Assembly (NCBI GenBank): GCA_041228285.1
Contig: CP166133.1
Coordinates: 2,389,380-2,453,379, forward strand
Source of the DNA: Neisseriaceae bacterium CLB008
Lineage (GTDB): Bacteria > Pseudomonadota > Gammaproteobacteria > Burkholderiales > Neisseriaceae
Reading direction: 5' to 3'
DNA length: 64,000 nucleotides
Shown: piece after piece, positions 1-9,677 of the stretch
How the letters are laid out: every line of letters begins with the position of its first letter
Numbering within the stretch: position 1 is the first letter of the stretch
Position numbers and translations under genes: made by a program
The notes under the pieces: generated by a model
Database searches by the model: none
Told to the model about the DNA's origin: nothing
What the model saw: the letters and a program-made list of their open reading frames with translations, nothing else

Positions 1-1202
1 GCTTGGCCAATGACAAAGCCTTTCAGGTCGGCCACAACATCGCCACCAGCGCGGGCAGCGTGGTGTTTAAAAACCATTTAATTGAGCTCATCCACTACCA
101 GCCCACCCAAGGGCAAACGCACACCACGCCAGTATTGTTGATTCCACCTTGTGTGAATAAATTTTACATCATGGATTTGGAAGACAAAAAATCCATGGTG
201 CGCTATTTGCTGGATCAAGGCCTGTCGGTGTTTTTAATTTCATGGAAAAATGCCGACGACACGCTCAAACACGCCAGCTGGGACAACTACGTGGACGACG
301 GCGTGATTCAGGCCATCCGCGTGTGCCAAGACATCAGCCAAGAGCCCCAGATCAACACCCTAGGCTTCTGCATTGGCGGCGTTTTACTCAGCACGGCGCT
401 GTGCGTCCTCAAGGCGCGTGGCCACGACTGGGTACAGCACACCGTCTTCATGGCCTCGATGACCGACCACAGCGACACGGGCCCCATTCAGCCCTTCATT
501 ACCGAATCCTTGGTGCAAAAGCGTGAAGAGCAAGCCCTCAACGGCGGCCTCATCAGCGGCCTAGCGCTCAATGCGGCCTTTTCAGCCTTACGCCCAAGCG
601 AGTTAATCTGGCGCTACGTGCAATACAATTACCTGAAAGGCCACACGCCTAAATCCTTTGACCTGCTGTTTTGGAACGGCGATCCAGCCGATCTGCCCTT
701 GCCGATGCACACCTTCTTCTTGCGCCATTGCTACCGTAATAATGCCCTCGCTCAGCCAAGCAGCATGCAGGTGTGCGGCGTGCCTATAGATTTAGGGACG
801 CTGACCCAGCCCATGTACATCATGGCCGCTAAGGAGGACCACATCGCGCCCTGGACCTCTATTTATCAAGGTCTGAGACTGTTTCGCAGCAGTCCCAACA
901 TCCGCTTCGTCTTGGGTGCCGCAGGCCACATTGCCGGCACCATTAACCCGACCATCGACAACCGACGTCAATTTTGGCACGGCGAAACTTTGCCACAGTC
1001 GGCGCAAACATGGTTTAATCAAGCAAAGAGTGAACAAGGCAGCTGGTGGCAAGATTTAAGTATTTGGCTAACCGCCCGCTCAGGCCCCTTACGGCCCGCC
1101 CCAACGGCGTTGGGCAGCCGCATCTGGCCGCCTTTGTATCCGGCACCAGGACAATACGTCCACGAGAAAGCCAATCCTTTATTGCTGTACCAAAATACTT
1201 AA
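1..1202 (+). CDS. phaC: Poly(3-hydroxyalkanoate) synthase, class I, C-terminal part (5' end outside window)
   Basis: The enzyme polymerises 3-hydroxyacyl-CoA into storage polyester at the granule surface. The frame is open from the first bases, so the start lies upstream; about 400 of the usual 560-600 residues are visible. The alpha/beta hydrolase core shows the synthase lipase-like box GFCIGG, with the nucleophile Cys near visible residue 123. The other catalytic residues are Asp in KEDHIAPW (near 279) and His in GAAGHIAG (near 309). The EDHIAPW and GHIAG contexts fit class I rather than class III. phaA follows after about 60 bases on the same strand, which suggests a phaCA operon; no phaB reductase is next to it here. 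Family call is very secure, class call fairly secure. Confidence 0.95.
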   Translation, partial: LANDKAFQVGHNIATSAGSVVFKNHLIELIHYQPTQGQTHTTPVLLIPPCVNKFYIMDLEDKKSMVRYLLDQGLSVFLISWKNADDTLKHASWDNYVDDGVIQAIRVCQDISQEPQINTLGFCIGGVLLSTALCVLKARGHDWVQHTVFMASMTDHSDTGPIQPFITESLVQKREEQALNGGLISGLALNAAFSALRPSELIWRYVQYNYLKGHTPKSFDLLFWNGDPADLPLPMHTFFLRHCYRNNALAQPSSMQVCGVPIDLGTLTQPMYIMAAKEDHIAPWTSIYQGLRLFRSSPNIRFVLGAAGHIAGTINPTIDNRRQFWHGETLPQSAQTWFNQAKSEQGSWWQDLSIWLTARSGPLRPAPTALGSRIWPPLYPAPGQYVHEKANPLLLYQNT

Positions 1203-1263
1203 GCAAACGCCGTACAGCAGCACCTCAAACCCAATGCAGTCCGTCATCGTCTTAGGAGAAAAC

Positions 1264-2445
1264 ATGAACGAAGTGGTTATTGTGGCCGCCAAACGCACCG
1301 CGGTTGGCCAATTTTCCGGCAGCCTTGCCAATATCCCCGCTACCGATTTAGGGGCAGAAGTCATCAAAGCCTTGCTGGCAGACAGCAAGGTTGCGCCAGC
1401 CGATGTCGATGAAGTCATCATCGGCCAAGTGCTGACCGCCGGCGTGGGCCAAAACCCCGCCCGCCAAACCATTTTAAAAGCAGGCCTCGGCATCGACACC
1501 CCTGCTTTAACCATTAACCAAGTGTGCGGCTCTGGCCTCAAAACCACCCACCTTGCGGCCCAGGCCATTGCCTGCGGCGACGCCGACATCGTGATTGCCG
1601 GCGGCCAAGAGTCTATGTCGCTCAGCCCCCACTTGATCCCCAAGATGCGCACAGGCCAACGCGTAGGCGACGCCCAAATCATCGACAGCATGATGTTTGA
1701 CGGCCTCACCGACGCCTACGCCCACTATCCGATGGGCATCACGGCTGAAAACATTGCTGAAAAATACCAAATCAGCCGCGAAGCACAAGATGCTTTTGCG
1801 CTGGCTTCGCAGCAAAAAGCCTCGGCCGCCCAAAAGGCAGGCAAATTTAGCGACGAAATTGTGCCCATCAACATCCCACAACGCAAAGGCGACCCGATTG
1901 TGTTTGACGCCGATGAATTCATCCGCCACGACGCCAGCGCCGAATCCATTGCCAAAGCCCGCCCTGCCTTCAAAAAAGACGGCAGCGTCACCGCAGCAAG
2001 CTCTTCAGGTCTAAACGATGGCGCTGCCGCCGTACTTTTGATGTCTAAAGCCAAAGCGCAAGCCTTAGGCCTCACGCCTTTAGCCACGATTAAAGGCTAT
2101 GCCTCTAGCGGCGTTGACCCAGCCATCATGGGCATGGGCCCGGTGACTGCGGTACAAAAAGCCTTGGCCAAAGCCCAATGGGACTTAGCCGACGTTGACC
2201 TTATTGAGGCCAATGAGGCATTTGCCGCTCAGGCCTTAGGCGTGTCGGGTGAGCTTAAGTGGGACATGAATAAAGTCAACGTCAACGGCGGCGCCATCGC
2301 CATCGGCCACCCCATCGGCGCTTCAGGCTGCCGTATTCTGGTGACTTTGCTACACGAAATGAAACGCCAAAATGCCAAAAAAGGCTTGGCTACCTTATGT
2401 ATTGGCGGCGGCATGGGCGTGGCCCTAGCGGTTGAACGCGAATAG
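1264..2445 (+). CDS. phaA: Acetyl-CoA acetyltransferase (beta-ketothiolase)
   Basis: Condenses two acetyl-CoA to acetoacetyl-CoA, the first step of PHB synthesis; the reaction is reversible and can also serve ketone-body use. The protein has 393 residues, the family's usual length. Cys88 in NQVCGSG is the acylated residue; the GHPIGASG histidine and the Cys in CIGGGMG near the C-terminus complete the thiolase site. The start was set at 1264, because AGGAG lies just upstream and the product then begins MNEVVIVAAKRT as thiolases do; an ATG at 1234 would add ten atypical residues. It follows phaC, so phaA is the likely role, although atoB-type use cannot be excluded from sequence. A terminator follows at 2466. 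Confidence 0.95.
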   Translation: MNEVVIVAAKRTAVGQFSGSLANIPATDLGAEVIKALLADSKVAPADVDEVIIGQVLTAGVGQNPARQTILKAGLGIDTPALTINQVCGSGLKTTHLAAQAIACGDADIVIAGGQESMSLSPHLIPKMRTGQRVGDAQIIDSMMFDGLTDAYAHYPMGITAENIAEKYQISREAQDAFALASQQKASAAQKAGKFSDEIVPINIPQRKGDPIVFDADEFIRHDASAESIAKARPAFKKDGSVTAASSSGLNDGAAAVLLMSKAKAQALGLTPLATIKGYASSGVDPAIMGMGPVTAVQKALAKAQWDLADVDLIEANEAFAAQALGVSGELKWDMNKVNVNGGAIAIGHPIGASGCRILVTLLHEMKRQNAKKGLATLCIGGGMGVALAVERE

Positions 2446-2465
2446 GCCAAACGCCAGCCAAACCT

Positions 2466-2492
2466 AAGCCACTGCTTCGCAGTGGCTTTTTT
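2466..2492 (+). terminator. Rho-independent terminator after phaA
   Basis: A ten-base-pair stem (AAGCCACTGC pairing with GCAGTGGCTT) is separated by TTC and followed by a T-run. It starts about 20 bases past the phaA stop and separates phaCA from hemB. Confidence 0.85.
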
Positions 2493-2589
2493 ATCGCCCT
2501 CCTTTGCCCTAGGCCAAGGCTGGGTTTAGCAAAGTTTCTGAAAAGAGCGTAAAATGCATGGTTAAGATTTTTCTTGATTCATCTTTTAA

Positions 2590-3609
<1,020 letters not shown>

Positions 3610-3625
3610 ACCTCAGCCTACTGCC

Positions 3626-3651
3626 AACAGCGACCTTAGGGTCGCTGTTTT
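3626..3651 (+). terminator. Rho-independent terminator after hemB
   Basis: A ten-base stem, AACAGCGACC paired with GGTCGCTGTT, with a four-base loop and a trailing T-rich run, begins 17 bases after the hemB stop codon. Confidence 0.85.
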
Positions 3652-3664
3652 ATTTTGAGCGGCC

Positions 3665-5209
3665 CTATTTCACCAGCTTTTGCCACCAAAAAATCAGCGT
3701 CACCACCACGCCAAAAATCATCACACCCTGAAAATAATCCATGGCCGCCATGATGGTCGCCTGCTGCAGCAGCATTTGCTGTAGCTGACTCAAGGCCGCC
3801 AACGGCGCACTGCCGTCAATGAGGTTGCGGCTTAAGGCACTGCTCAAAGACGACCAAGCCTCCATAAATTCAGGCCGATCGGGCCGATAAAACGTGCCTA
3901 AGCTACTGAAATGCAGCGTCGTTCGCCATTGCATGAACACCGTCCCCAAAGTGACTCCTAAAGACAGAGCCAATTGGGCAATCATATTGCGTAGCTGCAT
4001 GGCGTGTGAAAACAAAACCTCATCTTGCTGTAGGCTGCGAAAGCCTAAGGCCGTAATCGGCGACATCACCAAAATAAGAAACAAACCATTGGCCATCAGC
4101 GCCGGCAAAATATGCACCGCCAGCGAAGCCTGCGGCGTGAGGCTAGACAAACACCAGCCGTAAAACACCACGCACAGCCCTCCTGGAATCAGGTATTTTT
4201 TTAAGGTTGGCGACTTCACCACCGTTTTGGAAAACACAATCCACGCCAGTAAAGACATGCTTAAGCCAATAGACATATACAGGCCGATGGGCGACCAGGC
4301 AAAATTAAAGCCTTTTTGCAGCAGCATCGGCAAAATGTAGTTGCTGGCCGCATTCATGATGAAAAAAGCACAGGAAAATAAGGTGCTGATCAAAAACAGC
4401 CGATTTTGCAGCACCGGCCGCACCTGCATCAAGGCACGCTGATTGCTTTGATGCAGGCCCTTTAAAAACAGGCTCAAGCAAATCAGCGCCACCGCCACCA
4501 TGGCCAACAGCACCATGGCATGGCTATAAAAATTATAGCTGGAACGACGAAATACATAGAAAAATGCGAAGCCGCCAAAGAGCAGCAGCAAAATCAAGAT
4601 GGGGTGGCTGTGGGTCAGCCGCTCTGCTTCTGGCACAATATAGGTAGGCAAGCACAGTGACGCAAACAGCCACGCCACCAAGGCACAGCCGATCAGAATC
4701 AAAAACAGCATATTCCAACTGTCGTTCGACACCACCAGCGCCGCCAAAAATGGCGCACTCGCCATCCCCAGTGTCATACTCACCACAAACACCTTAATGC
4801 CCACAAAGCGGGTGGCCCCTGGCGGCAACAGCAGCGTCAGCAGGCGGGCACTGGTCATAAAAGAGGCGCCGCCCAAGGCCATGATCGAGCGGCCAGCCAA
4901 GAAGGTGGCAAACGAATGACTGAAATAGCACACCACCGCCCCCAGCATCGAAAATGCCAAGCTGATTTGAATGTAGCGCCGCCAGCCAATACGCTCGACC
5001 AGCCAATGCTGTTGCGCAATCATGATGATGGCGATACAGGCATAGACGGCATTGATCAAGCCAAACTCTTCTGGGCTCACGCCAATCTCGCCCATGATGG
5101 GGTTGGCCGAAAACGCGATCATCCCAGCCTGTAAATACTCAATGATGTTTAGACAAAAAATCGTCACCAAGAGCTTGCCCAGCAGCCGTTGCGAAATGCG
5201 GATGGGCAT
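3665..5209 (-). CDS. MFS efflux transporter, EmrB/QacA-like (DHA2 type)
   Basis: Inner-membrane proton-driven exporter, probably of drugs or other toxic amphipathic compounds. The 514-residue protein is strongly hydrophobic, with roughly 14 predicted membrane segments, the DHA2 size. Loop 2-3 carries an MFS motif-A-like VERIGWRRY, and GRSIMALGGASFM resembles the EmrB segment 4 region. The antiporter motif C is degenerate (GMASAPFLAAL instead of a GPxxGG core), so it is a divergent member. It starts three bases after the membrane-fusion gene stop, so the two are surely co-transcribed and should form a tripartite pump with a TolC-like channel encoded elsewhere. The substrate cannot be read from the sequence. 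Confidence 0.85.
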   Translation of the reverse strand: MPIRISQRLLGKLLVTIFCLNIIEYLQAGMIAFSANPIMGEIGVSPEEFGLINAVYACIAIIMIAQQHWLVERIGWRRYIQISLAFSMLGAVVCYFSHSFATFLAGRSIMALGGASFMTSARLLTLLLPPGATRFVGIKVFVVSMTLGMASAPFLAALVVSNDSWNMLFLILIGCALVAWLFASLCLPTYIVPEAERLTHSHPILILLLLFGGFAFFYVFRRSSYNFYSHAMVLLAMVAVALICLSLFLKGLHQSNQRALMQVRPVLQNRLFLISTLFSCAFFIMNAASNYILPMLLQKGFNFAWSPIGLYMSIGLSMSLLAWIVFSKTVVKSPTLKKYLIPGGLCVVFYGWCLSSLTPQASLAVHILPALMANGLFLILVMSPITALGFRSLQQDEVLFSHAMQLRNMIAQLALSLGVTLGTVFMQWRTTLHFSSLGTFYRPDRPEFMEAWSSLSSALSRNLIDGSAPLAALSQLQQMLLQQATIMAAMDYFQGVMIFGVVVTLIFWWQKLVK

Positions 5210-5212
5210 GGT

Positions 5213-6469
5213 CTAGCCCCTAGGCTGTGCAAGGTTGGCCTGAATGATGGCGGCTATGAGTTCATTCGCTTGGGCCAATTCATCGGCAAATACTTCGGTC
5301 GCATAGGTCTGAGGCTGGGCCGTCACCGCGCTCAGGCTTTGATCAGGACCACGTTGGCGCGTCGACACGCTTACCTTCATCGACAGGCCAATCCGTAGCG
5401 GATGCTGCAACACCTCTTGTCTATCCAAGCCGATGCGCACCGGCACCCGTTGCACCACTTTAATCCAGTTACCGGTGGCGTTTTGTGCGGGCAACAGAGC
5501 AAAAGCACTGCCGGTACCGGCATCTAAGCCCAGCACCGTACCGTGATAAACCACTTGCCGCCCGTAAACATCCGCCACTAGCTGCACCGGCTGGCCCTGA
5601 CGAATGTGCTGTAGCTGTGACTCTTTAAAGTTGGCACTGACCCAGACTTGATCCAGCGGCACAATGGCCATAAGGCTAGTGCCTGCGGCCACATGTTGCC
5701 CCACCTGCACATTACGCTTAGTCACCATCCCCGCCACCGGCGCCGCAATCTGCATGCGCGCCTCGTTAATGTAAGCTTCTCGCAGCGCCGCCACAGCCCC
5801 CTCAACGTTTGGATGAGTGGTGATGGACGCATGGTCGACCAAAGCACGGCCCGCTTTCAATTGATTCTGCGCCGCCACCACGGCCGCCTCAGCGCCAGCT
5901 AAAGCTTGCTGGGCACCTTGCAGCTCTTCAACCGCAATGGCGCCGCTTTGTGCCAAGCTACGACGGCGCTGATATTCGGTGCGTGCACGCGCCAGCTCGC
6001 TTTGGCGCTGCGCCAACAGCGCTTGCAGCTGGTCTTTAGAGGCAAACTGACCGCGCACCGCCCTAACCGACTGCGCCAAAGCGGCCTGAGCCTTAGCCAA
6101 GGCCAACTGGGCATCAATGGGGTTTAACGCCACCAGCGGCTGGCCTGAGCGCACTTGATCGGTCGTGTCGGCCTTAATGCCCACCACCGTTCCGGCTACC
6201 TGCGCCGTCACCAGCACCACATTACCTTCTACGTAGGCATCCTCTGTCACCGCCTCATACTGCCCCCACAATAGCCACCAAATGCCCAGCAACAGCGCCA
6301 CCAGCAGTACCACGCACAAAATGGCATAGGTGAGCCGATTGCGCTTGGTCATGAGTCGGTATTTAAGGGCACGCTGTAGCCGCTCACGCTGGCTGCGACT
6401 AGGTCGTCTTAAGGGTTCTGTGGGTGCATCAGTTTGATCGGTATCGATGGGGGATGGGCGCTGCGTCAT
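5213..6469 (-). CDS. EmrA/HlyD-family membrane fusion protein
   Basis: Periplasmic adaptor that links the adjacent MFS pump to an outer-membrane channel. Its 418 residues comprise a charged cytoplasmic tail (about 1-45), one membrane anchor (about 46-68), a lipoyl/barrel-sandwich half beginning TEDAYVEGNVV, and a long Ala/Gln/Arg-rich coiled-coil hairpin (about 125-215). The second lipoyl half lies around residue 240 (IAAPVAGMVTKRNVQVGQHV), followed by a beta-barrel region. It is first in a two-gene operon with the transporter. The 150 bases upstream are very AT-rich. No MarR/TetR-type regulator is adjacent, unlike emrRAB or farR-farAB. Confidence 0.9.
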   Translation of the reverse strand: MTQRPSPIDTDQTDAPTEPLRRPSRSQRERLQRALKYRLMTKRNRLTYAILCVVLLVALLLGIWWLLWGQYEAVTEDAYVEGNVVLVTAQVAGTVVGIKADTTDQVRSGQPLVALNPIDAQLALAKAQAALAQSVRAVRGQFASKDQLQALLAQRQSELARARTEYQRRRSLAQSGAIAVEELQGAQQALAGAEAAVVAAQNQLKAGRALVDHASITTHPNVEGAVAALREAYINEARMQIAAPVAGMVTKRNVQVGQHVAAGTSLMAIVPLDQVWVSANFKESQLQHIRQGQPVQLVADVYGRQVVYHGTVLGLDAGTGSAFALLPAQNATGNWIKVVQRVPVRIGLDRQEVLQHPLRIGLSMKVSVSTRQRGPDQSLSAVTAQPQTYATEVFADELAQANELIAAIIQANLAQPRG

Positions 6470-6620
6470 GAATTACTTCTTTAACTGTTTTGTCATCAAA
6501 AAAACATGATAAAACTTTTTAGACTTTTCTACCATTGAATAATCAACAAATAATTAACAATTAATATCAATGATTTAATAATAAATAATCACAGTTTTCA
6601 CAAACTATATAAACAACCCA
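6470..6620 (-). promoter_or_regulatory. AT-rich intergenic region, likely promoter/operator of the efflux operon
   Basis: This 150-base stretch between the 3' end of comEC and the start of the fusion-protein gene is far richer in A and T than its neighbours. It contains a small inverted repeat (ATTAA-CAA-TTAAT, 6553-6565). It must hold the promoter of the pump operon unless that operon is read from comEC. No convincing -35/-10 pair was picked out, so the operator idea is only a suggestion. Confidence 0.35.
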
Positions 6621-8348
6621 CTATGGTTTTATAAAGGCTTCTGGCACCGGCTTCAAGCGCCACCAGCGTCGCGTACTCACCATCGGTCGTATCGTCAGCA
6701 TCGATCCTAACTCAAGGCGTAAGGCGCCGCTTAAATCGGTTCGGTACAAAGCCACGCCCTCATCCGCCAATCGCGCGGCTACCTCAGCATGCGGATGACC
6801 GTAACGATTAGCCCAGCCAGCAGACGCTACAGCGACTTCAGGCGCAACACGGCGCAAGAATTCGGGCGTCGTCGAACTACGGCTGCCGTGATGGCCTAAG
6901 ATCAACGTCTGACTCCATAAATCATCACCATAGGCAGCCACCAAGAAAGCCTCACCTTGTGCTTCTAAGTCACCGCTGATCAATAGAGCTTGAGTACCGG
7001 CGATGACCCGCAGCACGCAGCTGGCCTCATTACCGCTGGCCGCCAGCCCCGGCGTCAACCACTCAAAGTACACCTCGTCCACCGTCCATGCGCCACCAGC
7101 GGTGCAGTGTTGCAGCGACGGCTGCGCGGCATAAGCCGTCGGCACGCCGGCCCAGATACGCAGCGGTGCTAATCCCTCGCTCAAGCGTTGCCAGCCGGCA
7201 TCGTGATCGCGATGATCGTGAGACAGCACCAATGCATCCAAGCGCCGCACCCCTAAAGCGCGCACATTATGCAAGACTGTATCAGCCCGAGCCTCTGGCC
7301 CCGTATCAAACAGCAAGGTGTGGCTACGGGTTTGCAGTAAGGCGCTCAAGCCTTGGCCTACATCCCATACCGTTACCCGTAGCGTGCCCACGGTAGGACG
7401 TTCAGGCACATAGGCCAAGGGCAAAAGCCAACACAGGCCGATTAAGCTCTGTACCGGTAGGCCGCGCGGCAGCAGCCACAGCATCGTCCCCAGCGCCGCA
7501 CTGCCCCACAACGGCCACGGCAGTTGCGGTAGCGACCAGACCCAAGCCCACGGCTGCACCCGCAGCAACAGCTTAAGGCTGCCATCAGCCAAGGCAATGG
7601 CCCATGCCAAAGGCGCATCAAAGGGTAATAACTGGCCAATTAAGGCCAAAGGAATCAACACCAACGTGGTCCACGGAATCGCCACCAGATTAACCAAAAA
7701 ACTGATGCTGGGCAGCTCGCCAAAGAAATACGCCACCGGCACTAAAGCCGCCACAGTGGCCGTCCACTGTAAATGCAACAGGCTTTGCCACGCCTTTACT
7801 GGGCGCAAGCGTCGACGCGCACTATTCACCCACAGCAGCGCCCCCACTAATAAAAACGACAGCCAAAAGCCAATACTGAGCGCGGCGCCAGGATAAAGCA
7901 ATAAAACCAGCACCACGGCCGCCCACCACACCACCCACACCGACACATAAAAGCGCGCCTGCCACAGCACCAAAGCCACCGCCAGCATCAGCACGCTGCG
8001 CTGCGTCGGCACCGCAAAGCCCGAAGCCCCCGCATACACCAATGCCGCCAACAAACCCACGGAGCCAGCATATAGACGGCTATTGCCGCGTGGATGACGC
8101 CAATAGCGCAGCACCAGCTGCATCAAGGCTGCGGCAAAGCCACCGACCAAAGTCACGTGCAGACCCGAAATACTGACTAAATGATTCAAACCCGTTACGC
8201 GAAACAGCTGCCACAGCTCAGGAGTGAGCCCTTGCCGCTGACCGAGGCTCAAAGCACTCACCAGCGCCGCCCCCGCTTCGCGCCCCTGCCCTAAACGCGC
8301 GACTCTCGCCTGAGCTTGCGCACGAATGGCTGCGCTCCAGCTGCTCAA
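6621..8348 (-). CDS. comEC: ComEC/Rec2 DNA-uptake channel, C-terminal part downstream of an in-frame TAG
   Basis: ComEC is the inner-membrane channel for single-stranded DNA in natural transformation. This 575-codon part carries the Competence domain (TGLNHLVSISGLHV near residue 53, then about ten membrane segments) and the C-terminal metallo-beta-lactamase-like domain. The latter shows WDVGQGLSALL, the metal motif SHDHRDHD (H377, H379, D381, H382) and LGHHGSRSS. It is in the same frame as the upstream fragment and separated from it only by TAG plus two codons (His, Asp). The frame can only open at a TTG with no Shine-Dalgarno sequence, so independent translation is unlikely. Read as one gene with 8355-8903, it gives a normal ComEC of about 760 residues. 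Confidence 0.88.
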   Translation of the reverse strand: MSSWSAAIRAQAQARVARLGQGREAGAALVSALSLGQRQGLTPELWQLFRVTGLNHLVSISGLHVTLVGGFAAALMQLVLRYWRHPRGNSRLYAGSVGLLAALVYAGASGFAVPTQRSVLMLAVALVLWQARFYVSVWVVWWAAVVLVLLLYPGAALSIGFWLSFLLVGALLWVNSARRRLRPVKAWQSLLHLQWTATVAALVPVAYFFGELPSISFLVNLVAIPWTTLVLIPLALIGQLLPFDAPLAWAIALADGSLKLLLRVQPWAWVWSLPQLPWPLWGSAALGTMLWLLPRGLPVQSLIGLCWLLPLAYVPERPTVGTLRVTVWDVGQGLSALLQTRSHTLLFDTGPEARADTVLHNVRALGVRRLDALVLSHDHRDHDAGWQRLSEGLAPLRIWAGVPTAYAAQPSLQHCTAGGAWTVDEVYFEWLTPGLAASGNEASCVLRVIAGTQALLISGDLEAQGEAFLVAAYGDDLWSQTLILGHHGSRSSTTPEFLRRVAPEVAVASAGWANRYGHPHAEVAARLADEGVALYRTDLSGALRLELGSMLTIRPMVSTRRWWRLKPVPEAFIKP

Positions 8349-8354
8349 ATCGTG

Positions 8355-8357
8355 CTA
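8355..8357 (-). other. comEC: In-frame amber (TAG) codon interrupting comEC
   Basis: On the minus strand the codons read CAA TAG CAC GAT TTG. Frame is kept on both sides, so a single nonsense codon, not a frameshift, splits the gene between its N-terminal OB-like domain and its Competence domain. A CAG-to-TAG transition would explain it. A base-calling error or stop-codon readthrough would look the same. Confidence 0.85.
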
Positions 8358-8903
8358 TTGGCGCAGCCACTGCCGCTGCCCGCGACTGATGCGCCCACCG
8401 CCATCAATGCCCTGCCCCACGGCCATCAGGCCCGGCTCATGACCACGAGGATTGAGCCGACCAACAGGCGCCTGTAGGCGCACATTGAGCCGCCACACGC
8501 TGCCTAGGGGCCAGTTTTGATCGCTGGCATCTTGCAAAGACAACACCCGCGGCCGCCACATAACCCCGCCTAAGCCTGCGATTGCATCCTCATCCACTGC
8601 CAGCACCCTCACCCGCAGCTGCTGTGTCCCAATGCTCTGCGGCGCCACCTCTAGAATGCGTACCGTGAGCGAGCGCTCCTCGCCCACCCAGCCCCACGGT
8701 ACGCGAGCTTGCTGCGTCGTAGCCACCCACGCATCGCTATAAGCCAAGCAACCGAACATCAAGGCCAGGCGCAATGCCCATCGCGGACGCCCGTGCCATA
8801 ACAGCAGCAGGCCGCCCAAAGCTATGCTCAGCCAAATCGGCAGTAGCCCCGGCCACCGCAGCGGCAACATCAAGGCCCCGACCATGACCATTAAGGTGCC
8901 CAT
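8355..8903 (-). CDS. comEC: ComEC/Rec2 N-terminal fragment (DUF4131 region)
   Basis: The 182 residues match the beginning of ComEC. Three short membrane segments (about 1-60) are followed by a soluble OB-fold-like DUF4131 region. That region ends with the family-typical PVGRLNPRGHEPG and GIDGGGRIS stretch just before the channel domain. It ends at the TAG described above; alone it lacks all channel and nuclease-like parts and would be non-functional. The start ATG at 8903 is the first in frame; the sequence upstream has no gene on this strand until rmpM, so comEC is probably transcribed alone. Confidence 0.82.
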   Translation of the reverse strand: MGTLMVMVGALMLPLRWPGLLPIWLSIALGGLLLLWHGRPRWALRLALMFGCLAYSDAWVATTQQARVPWGWVGEERSLTVRILEVAPQSIGTQQLRVRVLAVDEDAIAGLGGVMWRPRVLSLQDASDQNWPLGSVWRLNVRLQAPVGRLNPRGHEPGLMAVGQGIDGGGRISRGQRQWLRQ

Positions 8904-8974
8904 AGCGATCGCTCTTTCACAATGATCTGATCATCAAGCCTAACACAAACATGACAAATAAATAAACCTGGGCG

Positions 8975-9003
8975 CAAAAAAACCCGCCAAAGCGGGTTTT
9001 TTA
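8975..9003 (-). terminator. Rho-independent terminator after the rmpM-like gene (bidirectional)
   Basis: Perfect stem AACCCGC/GCGGGTT with loop CAAA, flanked by A-run and T-run on both sides, so it can act in both directions. It lies about 20 bases past the stop of the minus-strand OmpA-family gene. Confidence 0.85.
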
Positions 9004-9023
9004 AATCATTGACTCAAGGTCAA

Positions 9024-9677
9024 TTATTTAACTTGACGACGTACTTGGGTACGGATCAACAAGTCTACGCGACGATCAGGTTCGATACAGTCGATTTGAA
9101 CTTGACGTTTCTTAGCAGCAGAAACTTTGCTGCCTAGTTTCGCTACTTCAGCTTTACACTGTTCAGTCATCTTAGCTTGGGTTTTACCGAAGCCTTCAGC
9201 AACTACTTTTTCAGCAGGCACGCCGTTGTTTACTAAGTAGTTACGAACAGCGTTTGCACGCTCTTCAGACAATTTTTGGTTGTAAGCATCAGCGCCCATA
9301 AAGTCAGTGTGACCTTGAACACGTACGCTTTCAACTTCAGTGTTACGCAAACGTTGAACCAATGGGTTCAAAGTTTCCAAAGCTTCGTTACGCAAAGTTG
9401 CGCGGTCAAAACCAAACAAGAAGTTGGCAGACAAGCGAACGGTTTCGTCAACGTATTGAGGAGCAACCGCAGCTACTGCGTCGCCACATTCAACCAAGCC
9501 GTCTACAGATTTGTTTAGGTAAGTATTTTCCCAGCACTCGCCATAGCTATTACGAACCACTGAGTCTTCAGTTAAGTCGCCAGTGTAGCCTTTCTTAGTA
9601 GCAAAAGATTCGGCATAAACGCTTGAAGAAGCGGCTAAAGCAATAAGCAATGCGCTTAATTTAAGCTGTTTGGTCAT
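9024..9677 (-). CDS. rmpM: OmpA-family outer-membrane/peptidoglycan-binding protein, RmpM-like (class 4 protein)
   Basis: Periplasmic protein tethering outer-membrane porin complexes to peptidoglycan. It has 217 residues: a signal peptide cut after about residue 22 (SVYA), a short linker with a CWEN-to-VECGD cysteine pair, then an OmpA C-terminal domain from about residue 78. The peptidoglycan-binding signature is clear: [12 protein letters not shown] with D125 and LSEERANAV with R140. Like Neisseria RmpM it lacks an N-terminal beta-barrel, and it has a similar domain layout. GAGGGAAT lies three bases before the ATG. A plausible promoter is at 9721-9748. Codon choice looks typical of a highly expressed gene. 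Confidence 0.85.
   Translation of the reverse strand: MTKQLKLSALLIALAASSSVYAESFATKKGYTGDLTEDSVVRNSYGECWENTYLNKSVDGLVECGDAVAAVAPQYVDETVRLSANFLFGFDRATLRNEALETLNPLVQRLRNTEVESVRVQGHTDFMGADAYNQKLSEERANAVRNYLVNNGVPAEKVVAEGFGKTQAKMTEQCKAEVAKLGSKVSAAKKRQVQIDCIEPDRRVDLLIRTQVRRQVK

Noticed and set aside
1179-1709. Long antisense frame inside phaA and many similar frames opposite or out of phase with htpG, dxr, fabH, plsX, lpxB and others
   Set aside because: They mirror the codon pattern of a well-identified gene, have low-complexity or Cys/Trp/Arg-rich products and lack ribosome sites.
8348-8357. The downstream comEC half as an independently translated gene
   Set aside because: It would need a TTG start without ribosome site immediately after the stop, and ComEC homologues read continuously through this place.
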